The notes below the pieces were generated by a model that was not told the DNA's origin, searched no databases, and worked only from the letters and a program-made list of their open reading frames with translations. From assembly GCA_947460165.1 (NCBI GenBank), contig CANHKH010000156.1, positions 1 to 7,648 on the forward strand: a stretch of DNA of 7,648 nt. Direction: 5' to 3'. Origin of the DNA: Comamonadaceae bacterium. Its GTDB lineage: Bacteria > Pseudomonadota > Gammaproteobacteria > Burkholderiales > Burkholderiaceae_C. The position numbers and the translations under genes were made by a program. Shown here one piece after another: positions 1 through 6,744 of the stretch; within the stretch, counting starts at the first letter, position 1; the number at the start of each line of letters is the position of its first letter.

Positions 1-3
1 AAT

Positions 4-12
4 ATTGTAGCA
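4..12 (-). promoter_or_regulatory. Possible extended -10 element reading out of the window
   Basis: The minus strand reads TGCTACAAT, which matches an extended -10 box (TGn followed by TACAAT, five of six to consensus). No convincing -35 box lies 16-18 bases upstream, as is usual for extended -10 promoters. It sits about 46 bases after the ntrX stop codon and points away from it, so it would serve a gene lying beyond the window edge. The downstream gene is not visible, so this is inference from one motif. Confidence 0.35.
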
Positions 13-25
13 GATGAGGGCCGTT

Positions 26-56
26 GGCTTGGGACCGAGGCGCCCAATGCCAAGCC
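26..56 (-). terminator. Weak inverted repeat after ntrX, possible terminator
   Basis: GGCTTGG at 26-32 pairs with CCAAGCC at 50-56, giving a 7-bp stem with a 17-base loop. It begins directly after the ntrX stop codon. There is no T-run after the stem on the minus strand, so it is not a classical intrinsic terminator. It could end or attenuate the rsmB-ntrX transcript, or be chance in GC-rich DNA. Confidence 0.25.
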
Positions 57-57
57 C

Positions 58-732
58 TCAGGCCGTGCGTTTGCCGCGCGACAGGTCCACACCCAGTTGC
101 TTGAGCTTGCGGTACAGGTGGGTGCGCTCCAAGCCCGTGCGTTCGGCCACGCGGGTCATGGAGCCGCCTTCTTTGGCCAGGTGGAACTCAAAGTAGGCTT
201 TTTCAAATTCATCGCGGGCATCGCGCAGCGGCTTGTCCAGCACAAAGCTTTGCACCGGCTGGGGCCCTGCGCCCTCAGCCTCTGCTTGGGCCTGCACAAA
301 GGCCATGTGTGCAGGCTGGCTGGGCGAGCTGACCACGCCCAGCATGACGGGAGCTGACTTTTTAGCGCCTTGTCGACTCAAGCCCTGCTCCACGGCCTGC
401 AGCAGCTTTTGCATGGTGATGGGTTTTTCAAGAAAGGCCATGGCGCCTATCTTGGTGGCCTCGACGGCGGTGTCCACGGTGGCGTGGCCGCTCATCATGA
501 TCACGGGCATGTTCAGCAGCCCCAAGGTGGACCATTCTTTGAGCAGGGTGACACCGTCGGTGTCTGGCATCCAGATGTCCAGCAGCACCAGGTCGGGCCG
601 CATGCGTTGGCGGGCAGCACGCGCTTGTGCGGCGTTTTCGGCGAGTTCGACCTGATGGCCCTCGTCGTTGAGGATTTCGGACAGCAAGTCGCGTATGCCC
701 AGTTCGTCGTCGACCACCAGTATGTTTGCCAT
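58..732 (-). CDS. ntrX: NtrX-like response regulator lacking the AAA+ domain (receiver plus Fis-type HTH)
   Basis: Predicted 224-residue cytoplasmic DNA-binding response regulator, partner of the adjacent kinase NtrY. Residues 1-120 form a receiver domain: acidic pair D8/D9, phosphoacceptor D52 (in LVLLDIWMPDTDG), S81 and K103 (in FLEKP). Residues about 122-163 are an Ala/Gln/Pro-rich linker. Residues 164-224 resemble the end of NtrX, with the helix FEKAYFEFHL and a Fis-type helix-turn-helix ending in ERTHLYRKLKQLG. Canonical NtrX has about 450 residues with a sigma54-interacting AAA+ ATPase between these parts; here no Walker A or GAFTGA motif is present and the reading frame is intact, so this looks like a real short form, not a frameshift. 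Its architecture resembles the RegA/ActR class, but the tail reads as NtrX. The ATG at 732 is chosen because the receiver fold starts at MANILVVDDE; the frame remains open to a GTG at 849, but that extension is non-conserved in appearance. No strong ribosome site is visible. The family assignment is solid; the target genes are unknown. Confidence 0.9.
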   Translation of the reverse strand: MANILVVDDELGIRDLLSEILNDEGHQVELAENAAQARAARQRMRPDLVLLDIWMPDTDGVTLLKEWSTLGLLNMPVIMMSGHATVDTAVEATKIGAMAFLEKPITMQKLLQAVEQGLSRQGAKKSAPVMLGVVSSPSQPAHMAFVQAQAEAEGAGPQPVQSFVLDKPLRDARDEFEKAYFEFHLAKEGGSMTRVAERTGLERTHLYRKLKQLGVDLSRGKRTA

Positions 733-793
733 GAACCCGATCTCGCTGATTACCCGTTGTTGGTCTGGTGAGCTGCAGCTGCGCGCAAGCTCT

Positions 794-3067
794 TCAGGCG
801 GCTGTCGCCCCCGGGAATGATAGCGAGACTTGGGCACCCAGCAGCACACCCTCGCTGACCCGGTTGCTGATGTCTATGCGCGCGCCGTGTTCATCCACAA
901 TTTTTCGCACCACCGCCAGCCCCAGACCCGTGCCTTTGACCTTGGTGGTGACGTAAGGCTCGAATGCGCGCTTGAGGATGTTTTCCGGAAAACCCGCCCC
1001 ATTGTCCCAGACCACCAGCCGCACGCGTCGGCTGCCTGCGGCGCATTCTGTTTTGATGACCACACAAGGCGGTGGCCCACCGGCAGGCACCACCTTGCCC
1101 TCGTGCGCGTCTTGGGCGTTTTGCAGCAGGTTGTGAATGACTTGGCGCAGCTGCTGCGCATCGCCTGAAATCAGCGGCGCCTGGGCATCGAGCTCAACGT
1201 GCACCGGCACGGCACCCCCTCCTTGGGGGTAGAGCTGCATCACGTCGCTGACCAAGGCGTTGAGGTCCAGCAGCTTCAATTCAGCCGCAGGCAAGCGGGC
1301 GTAGTCTCTGAATTCATTGACCAAGCGTTTCATGGCGTCGACCTGGTCGACGATGGTTTTGACCGACTTGGTCAGCACCTGCTGGTCCGCGCCTTCTAAT
1401 TTGTGGGCCAGCTTCATCTCCAGGCGTTCGGCCGACAGCTGTATGGGTGTGAGGGGGTTTTTGATTTCATGGGCCAAGCGCCTGGCCACCTCGCCCCAGG
1501 CTTCCACGCGCTGGGCCGAGACCACATCGGAGACGTCGTCGAACACCAGCAGCCAGTCTTGCGTGCCGGGCATGGAGGCGCCGCGCGCAATCAGCGTGAT
1601 GCGGTGCTCGCTGGCGCCGCTGTTGCTCAGGGGCAACTCAAAGGACTGCTGCCAGTGCTCCAGGCCATGCACCGCTTGCTCGGACAAAAAGGCTTGGAAC
1701 TGCGCCTGCACGCCCTGCCCCAAGGCTTGCAGGCCAGGCACCTCGGCCAAGGTCCGTCCCACAAAAGCAGCCAGGGGCGCGCGCAAAATGCGCGTGGCGC
1801 CAGGGTTGCACGACAAAATCCGGCCCTCGGCATTGAGCACCATCACACCGGCGGTCAGGTTGTCCAAGATGGTTTGCAAGCTGGCGCGGGCTGCGTTGAC
1901 TTGGCTCATGCTGGTCTGAACCGCTGAGCGGGCGTCAAAGAGCTGCTGCGTCATTTGCGCAAACGAGCGAGTCAGGCCGCCTAGCTCGTCCCGGGTTTGC
2001 AGCGCGGCCTTGGGGCCCAGGTCACCACGGGCGACTTGGCGCACGCCTTCGGCCAACAGCAACAAGGGCTTGGCCAGTTGGGTGCCCAGCAGCACCGCCA
2101 GCAACACCGCACTGAACACCGCCAAGAAGAGGGCCAAGGTGAGGGTGCCTATGTACATGCGCTTGAGGCCGCCGCGGGCCAGCGCACGCTCTTGGTATTC
2201 GCGGTTGGCTTCTTGCACCGCCATGGCGTTGCTGACCAAGTCGGCCGGCAGGTTCTCGCCCAGCTGCAAATAGCGCACGCCGCCAGACAGCTCCAGGCTG
2301 GCCGAGTTGACCACGGCCAAGGCACGCACGCGGGCCTGGGGCACAGCCGCGCCAGATGTCACGATGTCATCGAGGCCATCAATCTGCGTGGACACGCCTT
2401 GGGTGCGCGCCAGGCGCATTTGCGCGCTGCTGGGACGCTCGGCCTGAGAGATCAGCAAGGCGCCACCGCTGGCGCTGGCCAGCAACTGACCCGAGGCGCT
2501 CCATAAAGTGATATCGCGCACGCCCAGTTGCTCGCGCAGCCGTTCAAGGTTGAGGCTGGTGGCGCCCTCGGCGGCCTCACCGAGCTGGCGGGTCGCCGAG
2601 CGGGCACGCACGCCCAGATCGGCGGCCACTCTGTCCAAGGTCAGGCGACCGAGCTGCAAGCCGGCGTTCAAAGCGCTCTCGACCCGGACATCAAACCAAC
2701 TTTCAATCGAACGGTTGACGAATTGGTAGGACACCACATAAATCATCACGCCCGGGAGCAAGCCGACCAAGGCAAAAATGGCGGCAAGCTTGACCAGCAG
2801 CCGGCTGCCAAACTTACCCTGGCGCAAGCGCACAGCCATGCGCACAACCAGCCAGACGATGACGGCCAGCAGCAAAGAGGCCAGGGACACGTTCAAGATG
2901 AACAGCACCGCGTAGTAGCGCTCGTAGAGTTCGCGGTTGCCAGTGGCCTGGGCCAGCATGAACAGCAGCACCAGGCTCAAGGCCGCGACCACCCCCAGGC
3001 CCACGCCCACTGCCCAGCGAAAGGCGCGGCTGGTGCGCAAGGGCGGCAGGAGGTCGGCGGCTGCCAT
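794..3067 (-). CDS. ntrY: Sensor histidine kinase NtrY
   Basis: Predicted 757-residue inner-membrane histidine kinase that should phosphorylate the neighbouring NtrX-like regulator. Hydrophobic segments lie at about 17-40, 53-77, 91-114 and 305-329, and the stretch at about 116-303 is probably periplasmic. A HAMP linker follows at about 330-382. A PAS domain spans about 393-515 and begins near LDNLTAGVMVLNAEGRILSC. The dimerisation/phosphoacceptor box has H533 in LAHEIKNPLTPIQLSAERL, the exact style of the NtrY/NtrB group. The ATPase domain has the N box (N650 in LLQNAQDA), G1 (WDNGAGF, 687-693), F box (FEPYVTTK, 702-709) and G2 (GTGLGLAVV, 712-720). All catalytic motifs are present, and the length fits NtrY (roughly 700-780). 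The ATG starts 3 bases after the DUF4390 stop, with no clear Shine-Dalgarno, so translational coupling is likely. In studied bacteria NtrYX affects nitrogen use, redox and envelope functions; the signal sensed here is unknown. Confidence 0.94.
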   Translation of the reverse strand: MAAADLLPPLRTSRAFRWAVGVGLGVVAALSLVLLFMLAQATGNRELYERYYAVLFILNVSLASLLLAVIVWLVVRMAVRLRQGKFGSRLLVKLAAIFALVGLLPGVMIYVVSYQFVNRSIESWFDVRVESALNAGLQLGRLTLDRVAADLGVRARSATRQLGEAAEGATSLNLERLREQLGVRDITLWSASGQLLASASGGALLISQAERPSSAQMRLARTQGVSTQIDGLDDIVTSGAAVPQARVRALAVVNSASLELSGGVRYLQLGENLPADLVSNAMAVQEANREYQERALARGGLKRMYIGTLTLALFLAVFSAVLLAVLLGTQLAKPLLLLAEGVRQVARGDLGPKAALQTRDELGGLTRSFAQMTQQLFDARSAVQTSMSQVNAARASLQTILDNLTAGVMVLNAEGRILSCNPGATRILRAPLAAFVGRTLAEVPGLQALGQGVQAQFQAFLSEQAVHGLEHWQQSFELPLSNSGASEHRITLIARGASMPGTQDWLLVFDDVSDVVSAQRVEAWGEVARRLAHEIKNPLTPIQLSAERLEMKLAHKLEGADQQVLTKSVKTIVDQVDAMKRLVNEFRDYARLPAAELKLLDLNALVSDVMQLYPQGGGAVPVHVELDAQAPLISGDAQQLRQVIHNLLQNAQDAHEGKVVPAGGPPPCVVIKTECAAGSRRVRLVVWDNGAGFPENILKRAFEPYVTTKVKGTGLGLAVVRKIVDEHGARIDISNRVSEGVLLGAQVSLSFPGATAA

Positions 3068-3070
3068 GGC

Positions 3071-3676
3071 TTATTTGTCGAGCGCCGCAGGAGAGTCGTT
3101 GCGCCGCTCCAGCCTCAGGCGCTGGCTGCGCTCCAGGGCAATTTGCCATTCGCGTTGACCGGCCATGCCAATTTGAAACGGACGGGGCAACTGGCTGAGG
3201 TCCAGCCGAAAGCGAAAGTTCAAGGCATGTTCACTGGCATCGACATCGCTGGACTCGGCGATTTTCCAGCGCGAGATGCGCTCTATGGCTCCCTGGGCCT
3301 CGGCCAGGGTCTCGTAGCTTTGGGCCAAGGCCACGCGGGGGGCGCTGCTGCCATCGGCCAGGCTCAGGCGCCAGCGGCGGGTCAGCGGCTGGTAGGCCAA
3401 GCGCAGGCTGCGCGTGGCCTGGGCCACGCGCTTGTCGGTCCAGTACCAGCGGCTGCGGTATATCTCGGCCTCGGCCACAAAAATCAGAGGGATGCCCTTG
3501 AGCAGCGCGTCCTCGACCACGGGAGGCAGCTCAAAGCTCACCGTGGCGGTGAGGTAAATGCCGTCGTCTTGGCGTTCGGTGCGCAAGCTGCCGAGCTCGG
3601 CGGCCCCTGCCACACCCCAGACAGCAAGCGTCAGGAAAAGCGCACAAGCGGCCACGCACTGGCCGATGCGGCGCAC
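3071..3676 (-). CDS. DUF4390 domain protein, secreted or periplasmic
   Basis: Predicted 201-residue exported protein of unknown function. With the chosen GTG start, residues 1-25 form a typical signal peptide: RR, a hydrophobic core (CALFLTLAVWGVAGA), and probable cleavage after VAGA. The mature part begins AELGSLRTERQDDGIYLTATVSFELP and continues with DALLKGIPLIFVAEAEIYRSRWYWTDK, which I recognise as the DUF4390 family pattern (beta-rich, with the WYW motif). No catalytic residues are evident. It sits 16 bases after rsmB and 3 bases before ntrY. The same rsmB, DUF4390, ntrY, ntrX order is common in betaproteobacteria, so a link to the kinase's periplasmic sensor part is possible but unproven. 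The start is uncertain: the frame is open upstream into rsmB, including another GTG at 3742. An ATGATG pair overlapping the rsmB stop is in a different frame. Confidence 0.86.
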   Translation of the reverse strand: MRRIGQCVAACALFLTLAVWGVAGAAELGSLRTERQDDGIYLTATVSFELPPVVEDALLKGIPLIFVAEAEIYRSRWYWTDKRVAQATRSLRLAYQPLTRRWRLSLADGSSAPRVALAQSYETLAEAQGAIERISRWKIAESSDVDASEHALNFRFRLDLSQLPRPFQIGMAGQREWQIALERSQRLRLERRNDSPAALDK

Positions 3677-3692
3677 CCAAGCGGCCAGGCCA

Positions 3693-5054
3693 TCATGCCC
3701 CCCGCTTGACCAAGCGCGCGTAATAAAAACCGTCGTGTTCACCGGATGGATTGTCCGGCAAGTGTGGCTCGGGAGCTGCCGCACCAGGCAGCAAATGGCC
3801 TGGCGAGGGTCGCATTTGCGCATCGGTGTGGTGCGCAAGAAACGTTTGGATCTGTTGCTCGCCCTCGGCCTTGAACACCGAGCAGGTGCAGTAAAGCAAT
3901 TGCCCGCCCGGCTTGAGCAGCGGCCACAAGGCGTGCAGCAAGCGCTTTTGCTGCGCGGCCAGCTGAACCACATCGGTGGGCCTGCGCAACCAGCGCACGT
4001 CAGGGTGGCGCCGCACGATGCCCGAGGCGGTGCACGGGGCGTCCAGCAAAATCCCATCCCACGCTTGGCCATCCCACCAGGCTGCGGTGTCTGCCGCATC
4101 GGCGGCCTGTACCTGCGCGCTCAAGCCCAGGCGGCTCAAGTTGTCGGTGATGCGTTGGCAGCGCCTGGCATCCACGTCCAGCGCCAACACCTGGGCGTGC
4201 GCCAACTCCAGCAGGTGCGCGGTTTTACCCCCTGGGGCGGCGCAGGCGTCCAGCAAACGCAGTGGGCCAGCCGAGAGGGGCAAGCCCTCCAGCAGCAAGG
4301 GCGCCGCCAATTGGGCGCCTGCGTCCTGCACAGAAAAATGCCCTTGGGCATACCCGGGCAAGGAGGGCACGGCCACCGATTTGAGCAAAACCACGCCTTG
4401 CGCACCCACGGGCCGGGCGTCCAGGCCCGCCGCCGCCAGGTCGGCCAGGTACTGCGCTTGGCTGACCCGCCGGGGGTTGATGCGCAGCGTCAGCGGCGCC
4501 CGGCTGTTGCTCGCTTGCAAAATGCTTTGCCAGTGCTGAGGATGGTCTAGGCGCAAGCGCTTGATCCACCAATCGGGGTGGTTCCACAGGGCCTGCGGCT
4601 GCTGGCTGGCCACCTGCACCAAGGCCTCTTGCTCGCGCAAAAAACGCCTGAGGCAGCCGTTGACAAAGCTGGCTTGGTGGCAGGTGTCTGGCGACTGCTT
4701 GGCCGCCTCCACCGCTTGGCTCACCAGGGTGTGCAGGGCCTGGTCTGCGCCTTGCCCCTCTTGAGGACGGGCGGCCAAGGCCAGCGCCGTGCACAGCAAG
4801 GCGTCGACCTCGGGCGAGGGCTGCCGACTGGCCAGTTGCGCGCGCAGCGCTTGGGCCAGACCCAGCCAGCGCAAGGCATGGAAGGACAAGGCCTGCACAC
4901 CACCGCGAAGACCCGGCTCCAGGTGTTCGAACAGTGCGGTGGTCGAGCGCCCGGCGCGCACGGCCGCCACCACACCGGCGGCCGCCTGCAATTGCCGCCA
5001 CAAAGGCGGGGAGTGGGCTGGGAAGGGGGACGGGGAAGCGGGGGCCACTGGCAT
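3693..5054 (-). CDS. rsmB: 16S rRNA (cytosine(967)-C(5))-methyltransferase RsmB
   Basis: Predicted 453-residue cytoplasmic enzyme that transfers a methyl group from S-adenosylmethionine to C967 of 16S rRNA. Residues about 15-155 are the helical NusB-like N-terminal domain (FVNGCLRRFLRE at 130-141 is typical). The linker and RNA-binding part follow (LTLRINPRRVS, about 188-198). The Rossmann methyltransferase domain has the SAM-binding motif LDACAAPGGKT (268-278), an acidic residue for SAM ribose in ALDVD (291-295), LDAPCTASGIVRRHPD with resolving cysteine C341, and the nucleophile C391 in YCTCS. The C-terminus HDGFYYARL is the usual ending. Length is slightly above the E. coli enzyme (429). 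The ATG at 5054 is followed by a Pro-rich stretch before the fold begins; no Shine-Dalgarno is obvious. It is the first gene of the block leading to ntrX, 50 bases after the sulfide dehydrogenase cassette. Confidence 0.97.
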   Translation of the reverse strand: MPVAPASPSPFPAHSPPLWRQLQAAAGVVAAVRAGRSTTALFEHLEPGLRGGVQALSFHALRWLGLAQALRAQLASRQPSPEVDALLCTALALAARPQEGQGADQALHTLVSQAVEAAKQSPDTCHQASFVNGCLRRFLREQEALVQVASQQPQALWNHPDWWIKRLRLDHPQHWQSILQASNSRAPLTLRINPRRVSQAQYLADLAAAGLDARPVGAQGVVLLKSVAVPSLPGYAQGHFSVQDAGAQLAAPLLLEGLPLSAGPLRLLDACAAPGGKTAHLLELAHAQVLALDVDARRCQRITDNLSRLGLSAQVQAADAADTAAWWDGQAWDGILLDAPCTASGIVRRHPDVRWLRRPTDVVQLAAQQKRLLHALWPLLKPGGQLLYCTCSVFKAEGEQQIQTFLAHHTDAQMRPSPGHLLPGAAAPEPHLPDNPSGEHDGFYYARLVKRGA

Positions 5055-5068
5055 TGAAATTCAGGCAA

Positions 5069-5098
5069 GGGCGTCCTGCGTTTGCACGCCGGACGCCC
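5069..5098 (-). terminator. GC-rich hairpin between fccB and rsmB
   Basis: GGGCGTCC at 5069-5076 pairs perfectly with GGACGCCC at 5091-5098. After one mismatch (5077/5090), three more pairs (5078-5080 with 5087-5089) close a 6-base loop. It begins 6 bases after the fccB stop. On the minus strand the stem is followed by TTGCCTGAATTTC, a poor U-tract, so termination would be partial or factor-assisted. It most likely ends the sulfide dehydrogenase transcript. It also lies only 14 bases before the rsmB start, so it could affect rsmB translation or readthrough. Confidence 0.55.
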
Positions 5099-5104
5099 CA
5101 CCTG

Positions 5105-6391
5105 TCAGGCCAAGGTATCGGCCCAGATGTTGCTCGCCCAGCTCAAGGCGTAGACGCCTTCCAGCTCAGACGGTGCGGCACTCACACCGCCAGAACCGGC
5201 CACGGTCTTGAAGGTTTTTTCAGCCGCCACGTACTCGTGCACGCTGGCCACATGGATGGAGTTTTTGGGGTCGATGAAGCTGTAGCAGGTGTTGGTCAGC
5301 ATGGGCGCGGGGTTGATGGCCCAGCCCGCCATCTCGGCCACGATGGCGGCTGCCGCCACCTTGGCTTGGCTGTTGGCCATGTGGCCGCTCTTGGGCATGG
5401 CCGGGGCGGCCAAAATGGCGTCGCCCAGCACATGCACGTCTTTGGCTGCGGTGGATTCAAAGTTCAGGTAGTTGACGCCGCACCAGCGGTTGTTGGCCTG
5501 GTTGTTCAAACCGGCTTGCACCGCAATGGCGCCGGCGCGCATGGCGGGCAGCACATTGAGCACCTGGGCTTTGACGTCGTCTTGCACGTCGAACTTGATC
5601 ACACCGGCCTTGGCGTCCACCGCAGTGACGCGGTGCTGCGAGCGGTACTCCAGAATGCCCTTGTACTGCTCGGCCCAGACCTTTTTGAACAAGGCGCCTT
5701 TGGAGATGACATCGGGGTTGGCGTCCAGGATGAGCACTTTGCTGCGCGGCTTGTACGCCTTGAAGTAACCGGCCACCACCGAGGCTCGCTCATAAGGGCC
5801 GGGTGGGCAGCGGTAGGGCTGCTCGGGGATGGTGATGGCGAACACGCCACCGTCGGGCATGGCTTCGAGCTGGCGGCGCAGGGCCAGGGTCTCGGCGCCG
5901 GCCTTCCAGGCCTGCAAAATAAGGCCGTCTTGCTGGGCTTGTTGCAGACCTTCGATGCCGTTGAACATCAAATCGATGCCGGGCGAGACGATGAGCTTGT
6001 CATAGCCAATCACCGGGCCATTGGCCAGCGTGACGGTCTTGGCGCGGGTGTCCACGCTTTGTGCGCGGTCGCGCACCACGGTCACGCCATGGCGGCGGCT
6101 CAAGCCGGTGTAGGGCGTGGTGAGGTAGTCCATTTGCTTGACGCCAGAGAGCACCAAGTTGGACATGGGGCAAGAGACAAAAGCCTCTTGCGGCTCGATC
6201 AACACCACGTCAATTTTGTAGTCCGACAACCAGCGCAGGTACTTGGCCGCGGTGGCGCCACCGTAGCCGCCTCCGATGACCACGACCTTGGCGCGCGAAG
6301 GAATCGAGGTGGTGGCGCAAGCGCCCAGGCCCAGCAGGCCCAGGGCAGCGGTGCCGTGCAGCACTGCACGGCGAGACAAAGAGGCAGTCAT
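5105..6391 (-). CDS. fccB: Flavocytochrome c sulfide dehydrogenase, FAD subunit (FccB/SoxF type)
   Basis: Predicted 428-residue periplasmic flavoprotein that oxidises sulfide to sulfur/polysulfide and hands electrons to the cytochrome encoded just upstream. Residues 1-25 are a Tat signal (SRRAVLHGTAALGLLGLGAC). The FAD-binding Rossmann motif is VVVIGGGYGG (36-45). C74 in FVSCPMSN aligns with the cysteine that binds FAD covalently in Allochromatium FccB. C195 in YRCPPGPYERAS and C369 in TNTCYSF match the redox-active disulfide. Further family marks are the second nucleotide motif near VLILDAN (219-225), VHVLGDAI (319-326), MPKSGHMANSQAKVAAAAI (332-350) and the C-terminal SWASNIWADT. Length matches the family. 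The ATG at 6391 is preferred because AAGGAA lies 6 bases upstream and the Tat motif follows; an in-frame start at 6421 lies inside the cytochrome gene. An alternative is a related SoxF acting with the Sox pathway, but no sox genes are visible. Confidence 0.93.
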   Translation of the reverse strand: MTASLSRRAVLHGTAALGLLGLGACATTSIPSRAKVVVIGGGYGGATAAKYLRWLSDYKIDVVLIEPQEAFVSCPMSNLVLSGVKQMDYLTTPYTGLSRRHGVTVVRDRAQSVDTRAKTVTLANGPVIGYDKLIVSPGIDLMFNGIEGLQQAQQDGLILQAWKAGAETLALRRQLEAMPDGGVFAITIPEQPYRCPPGPYERASVVAGYFKAYKPRSKVLILDANPDVISKGALFKKVWAEQYKGILEYRSQHRVTAVDAKAGVIKFDVQDDVKAQVLNVLPAMRAGAIAVQAGLNNQANNRWCGVNYLNFESTAAKDVHVLGDAILAAPAMPKSGHMANSQAKVAAAAIVAEMAGWAINPAPMLTNTCYSFIDPKNSIHVASVHEYVAAEKTFKTVAGSGGVSAAPSELEGVYALSWASNIWADTLA

Positions 6392-6397
6392 GGCGCG

Positions 6398-6403
6398 TTC
6401 CTT
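6398..6403 (-). promoter_or_regulatory. Ribosome binding site that fixes the fccB start
   Basis: The minus strand reads AAGGAA followed by 6 bases and then ATG at 6391. It overlaps the last bases of the cytochrome stop codon, so fccA and fccB are probably translated from one message. It argues against the longer in-frame start at 6421. Confidence 0.7.
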
Positions 6404-6731
6404 ATTTTTTCTGGGCCGCAAAGTAGGCGGCCATGCTGTCGATCTGAGCGTCGCTGTAGCCCTTGGAGAGCTGGTGCATGACGGTGGCGGGCCGGGCGCC
6501 GCTTTTGAAGGCCTTCATTTGCGTGACGATGTAGTCCTTGTCCAAGCCAGCCAGCGTGACATTGGCTGAGCCGGCCACGGCCTGACCAGCCGTGCCATGG
6601 CAGTTGGCACAGGTGGCAGCCAAGCCCTTGATGTACAGCGCATCCTGCGCGGCGTTGACCTGGGCTTGAACAGCGCTTGCCCACAAGCCTGTGGCCAGGG
6701 CCAGGGCAATGGCCCCCTTGCGATGCATCAT
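6402..6731 (-). CDS. fccA: Monoheme cytochrome c, electron-accepting subunit of sulfide dehydrogenase (FccA type)
   Basis: Predicted 109-residue periplasmic class I cytochrome c. Residues 1-23 are a Sec signal peptide (positive HRK, hydrophobic core, cleavage after AVQA). One heme site, CANCHG, gives C41, C44 and proximal ligand H45. The distal ligand is probably M85 in RPATVMHQLSKGYSD, a pattern shared with the cytochrome subunit of flavocytochrome c sulfide dehydrogenase; M72 is a less likely alternative. The C-terminal helix IDSMAAYFAAQKK is usual. Allochromatium FccA is a diheme protein, so this single-heme version is the short type found in many other proteobacteria. It starts with twin ATG codons; the first (6731) is chosen because AGGAG lies 8 bases upstream. 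The fccB gene follows after 10 bases, which supports a two-subunit complex. Confidence 0.92.
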   Translation of the reverse strand: MMHRKGAIALALATGLWASAVQAQVNAAQDALYIKGLAATCANCHGTAGQAVAGSANVTLAGLDKDYIVTQMKAFKSGARPATVMHQLSKGYSDAQIDSMAAYFAAQKK

Positions 6732-6739
6732 GTGAATTT

Positions 6740-6744
6740 CTCCT
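6740..6744 (-). promoter_or_regulatory. Strong ribosome binding site of the cytochrome gene
   Basis: The minus strand has AGGAG, 8 bases before the first of two adjacent ATG codons. This is the best Shine-Dalgarno in the window and favours the first ATG. Confidence 0.75.

Noticed and set aside
733..849. N-terminal extension of the response regulator to a GTG at 849
   Set aside because: The extra 39 residues overlap the end of ntrY, are Cys/Arg/Ser-rich and unlike any receiver; the receiver fold begins exactly at the ATG at 732.
2528..3709. 393-codon open frame on the plus strand
   Set aside because: Antisense to ntrY and the DUF4390 gene; low-complexity Gln/Ala/His/Gly composition and no domain.
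3677..4099. Upstream extension of the DUF4390 frame deep into rsmB
   Set aside because: The added residues would place the signal peptide in the middle of the protein; the frame is merely open antiparallel to rsmB coding.
3558..4550. 330-codon open frame on the plus strand
   Set aside because: Antisense to rsmB, whose SAM-binding and cysteine motifs lie in the same bases; no domain in the plus-strand translation.
4934..6481. Very long open frame (515 codons) on the plus strand
   Set aside because: It lies antisense to fccB and the start of rsmB, which have clear domains and catalytic motifs; its translation is His/Gly/Ala-rich with no recognisable fold, as expected for an antisense frame in GC-rich DNA.
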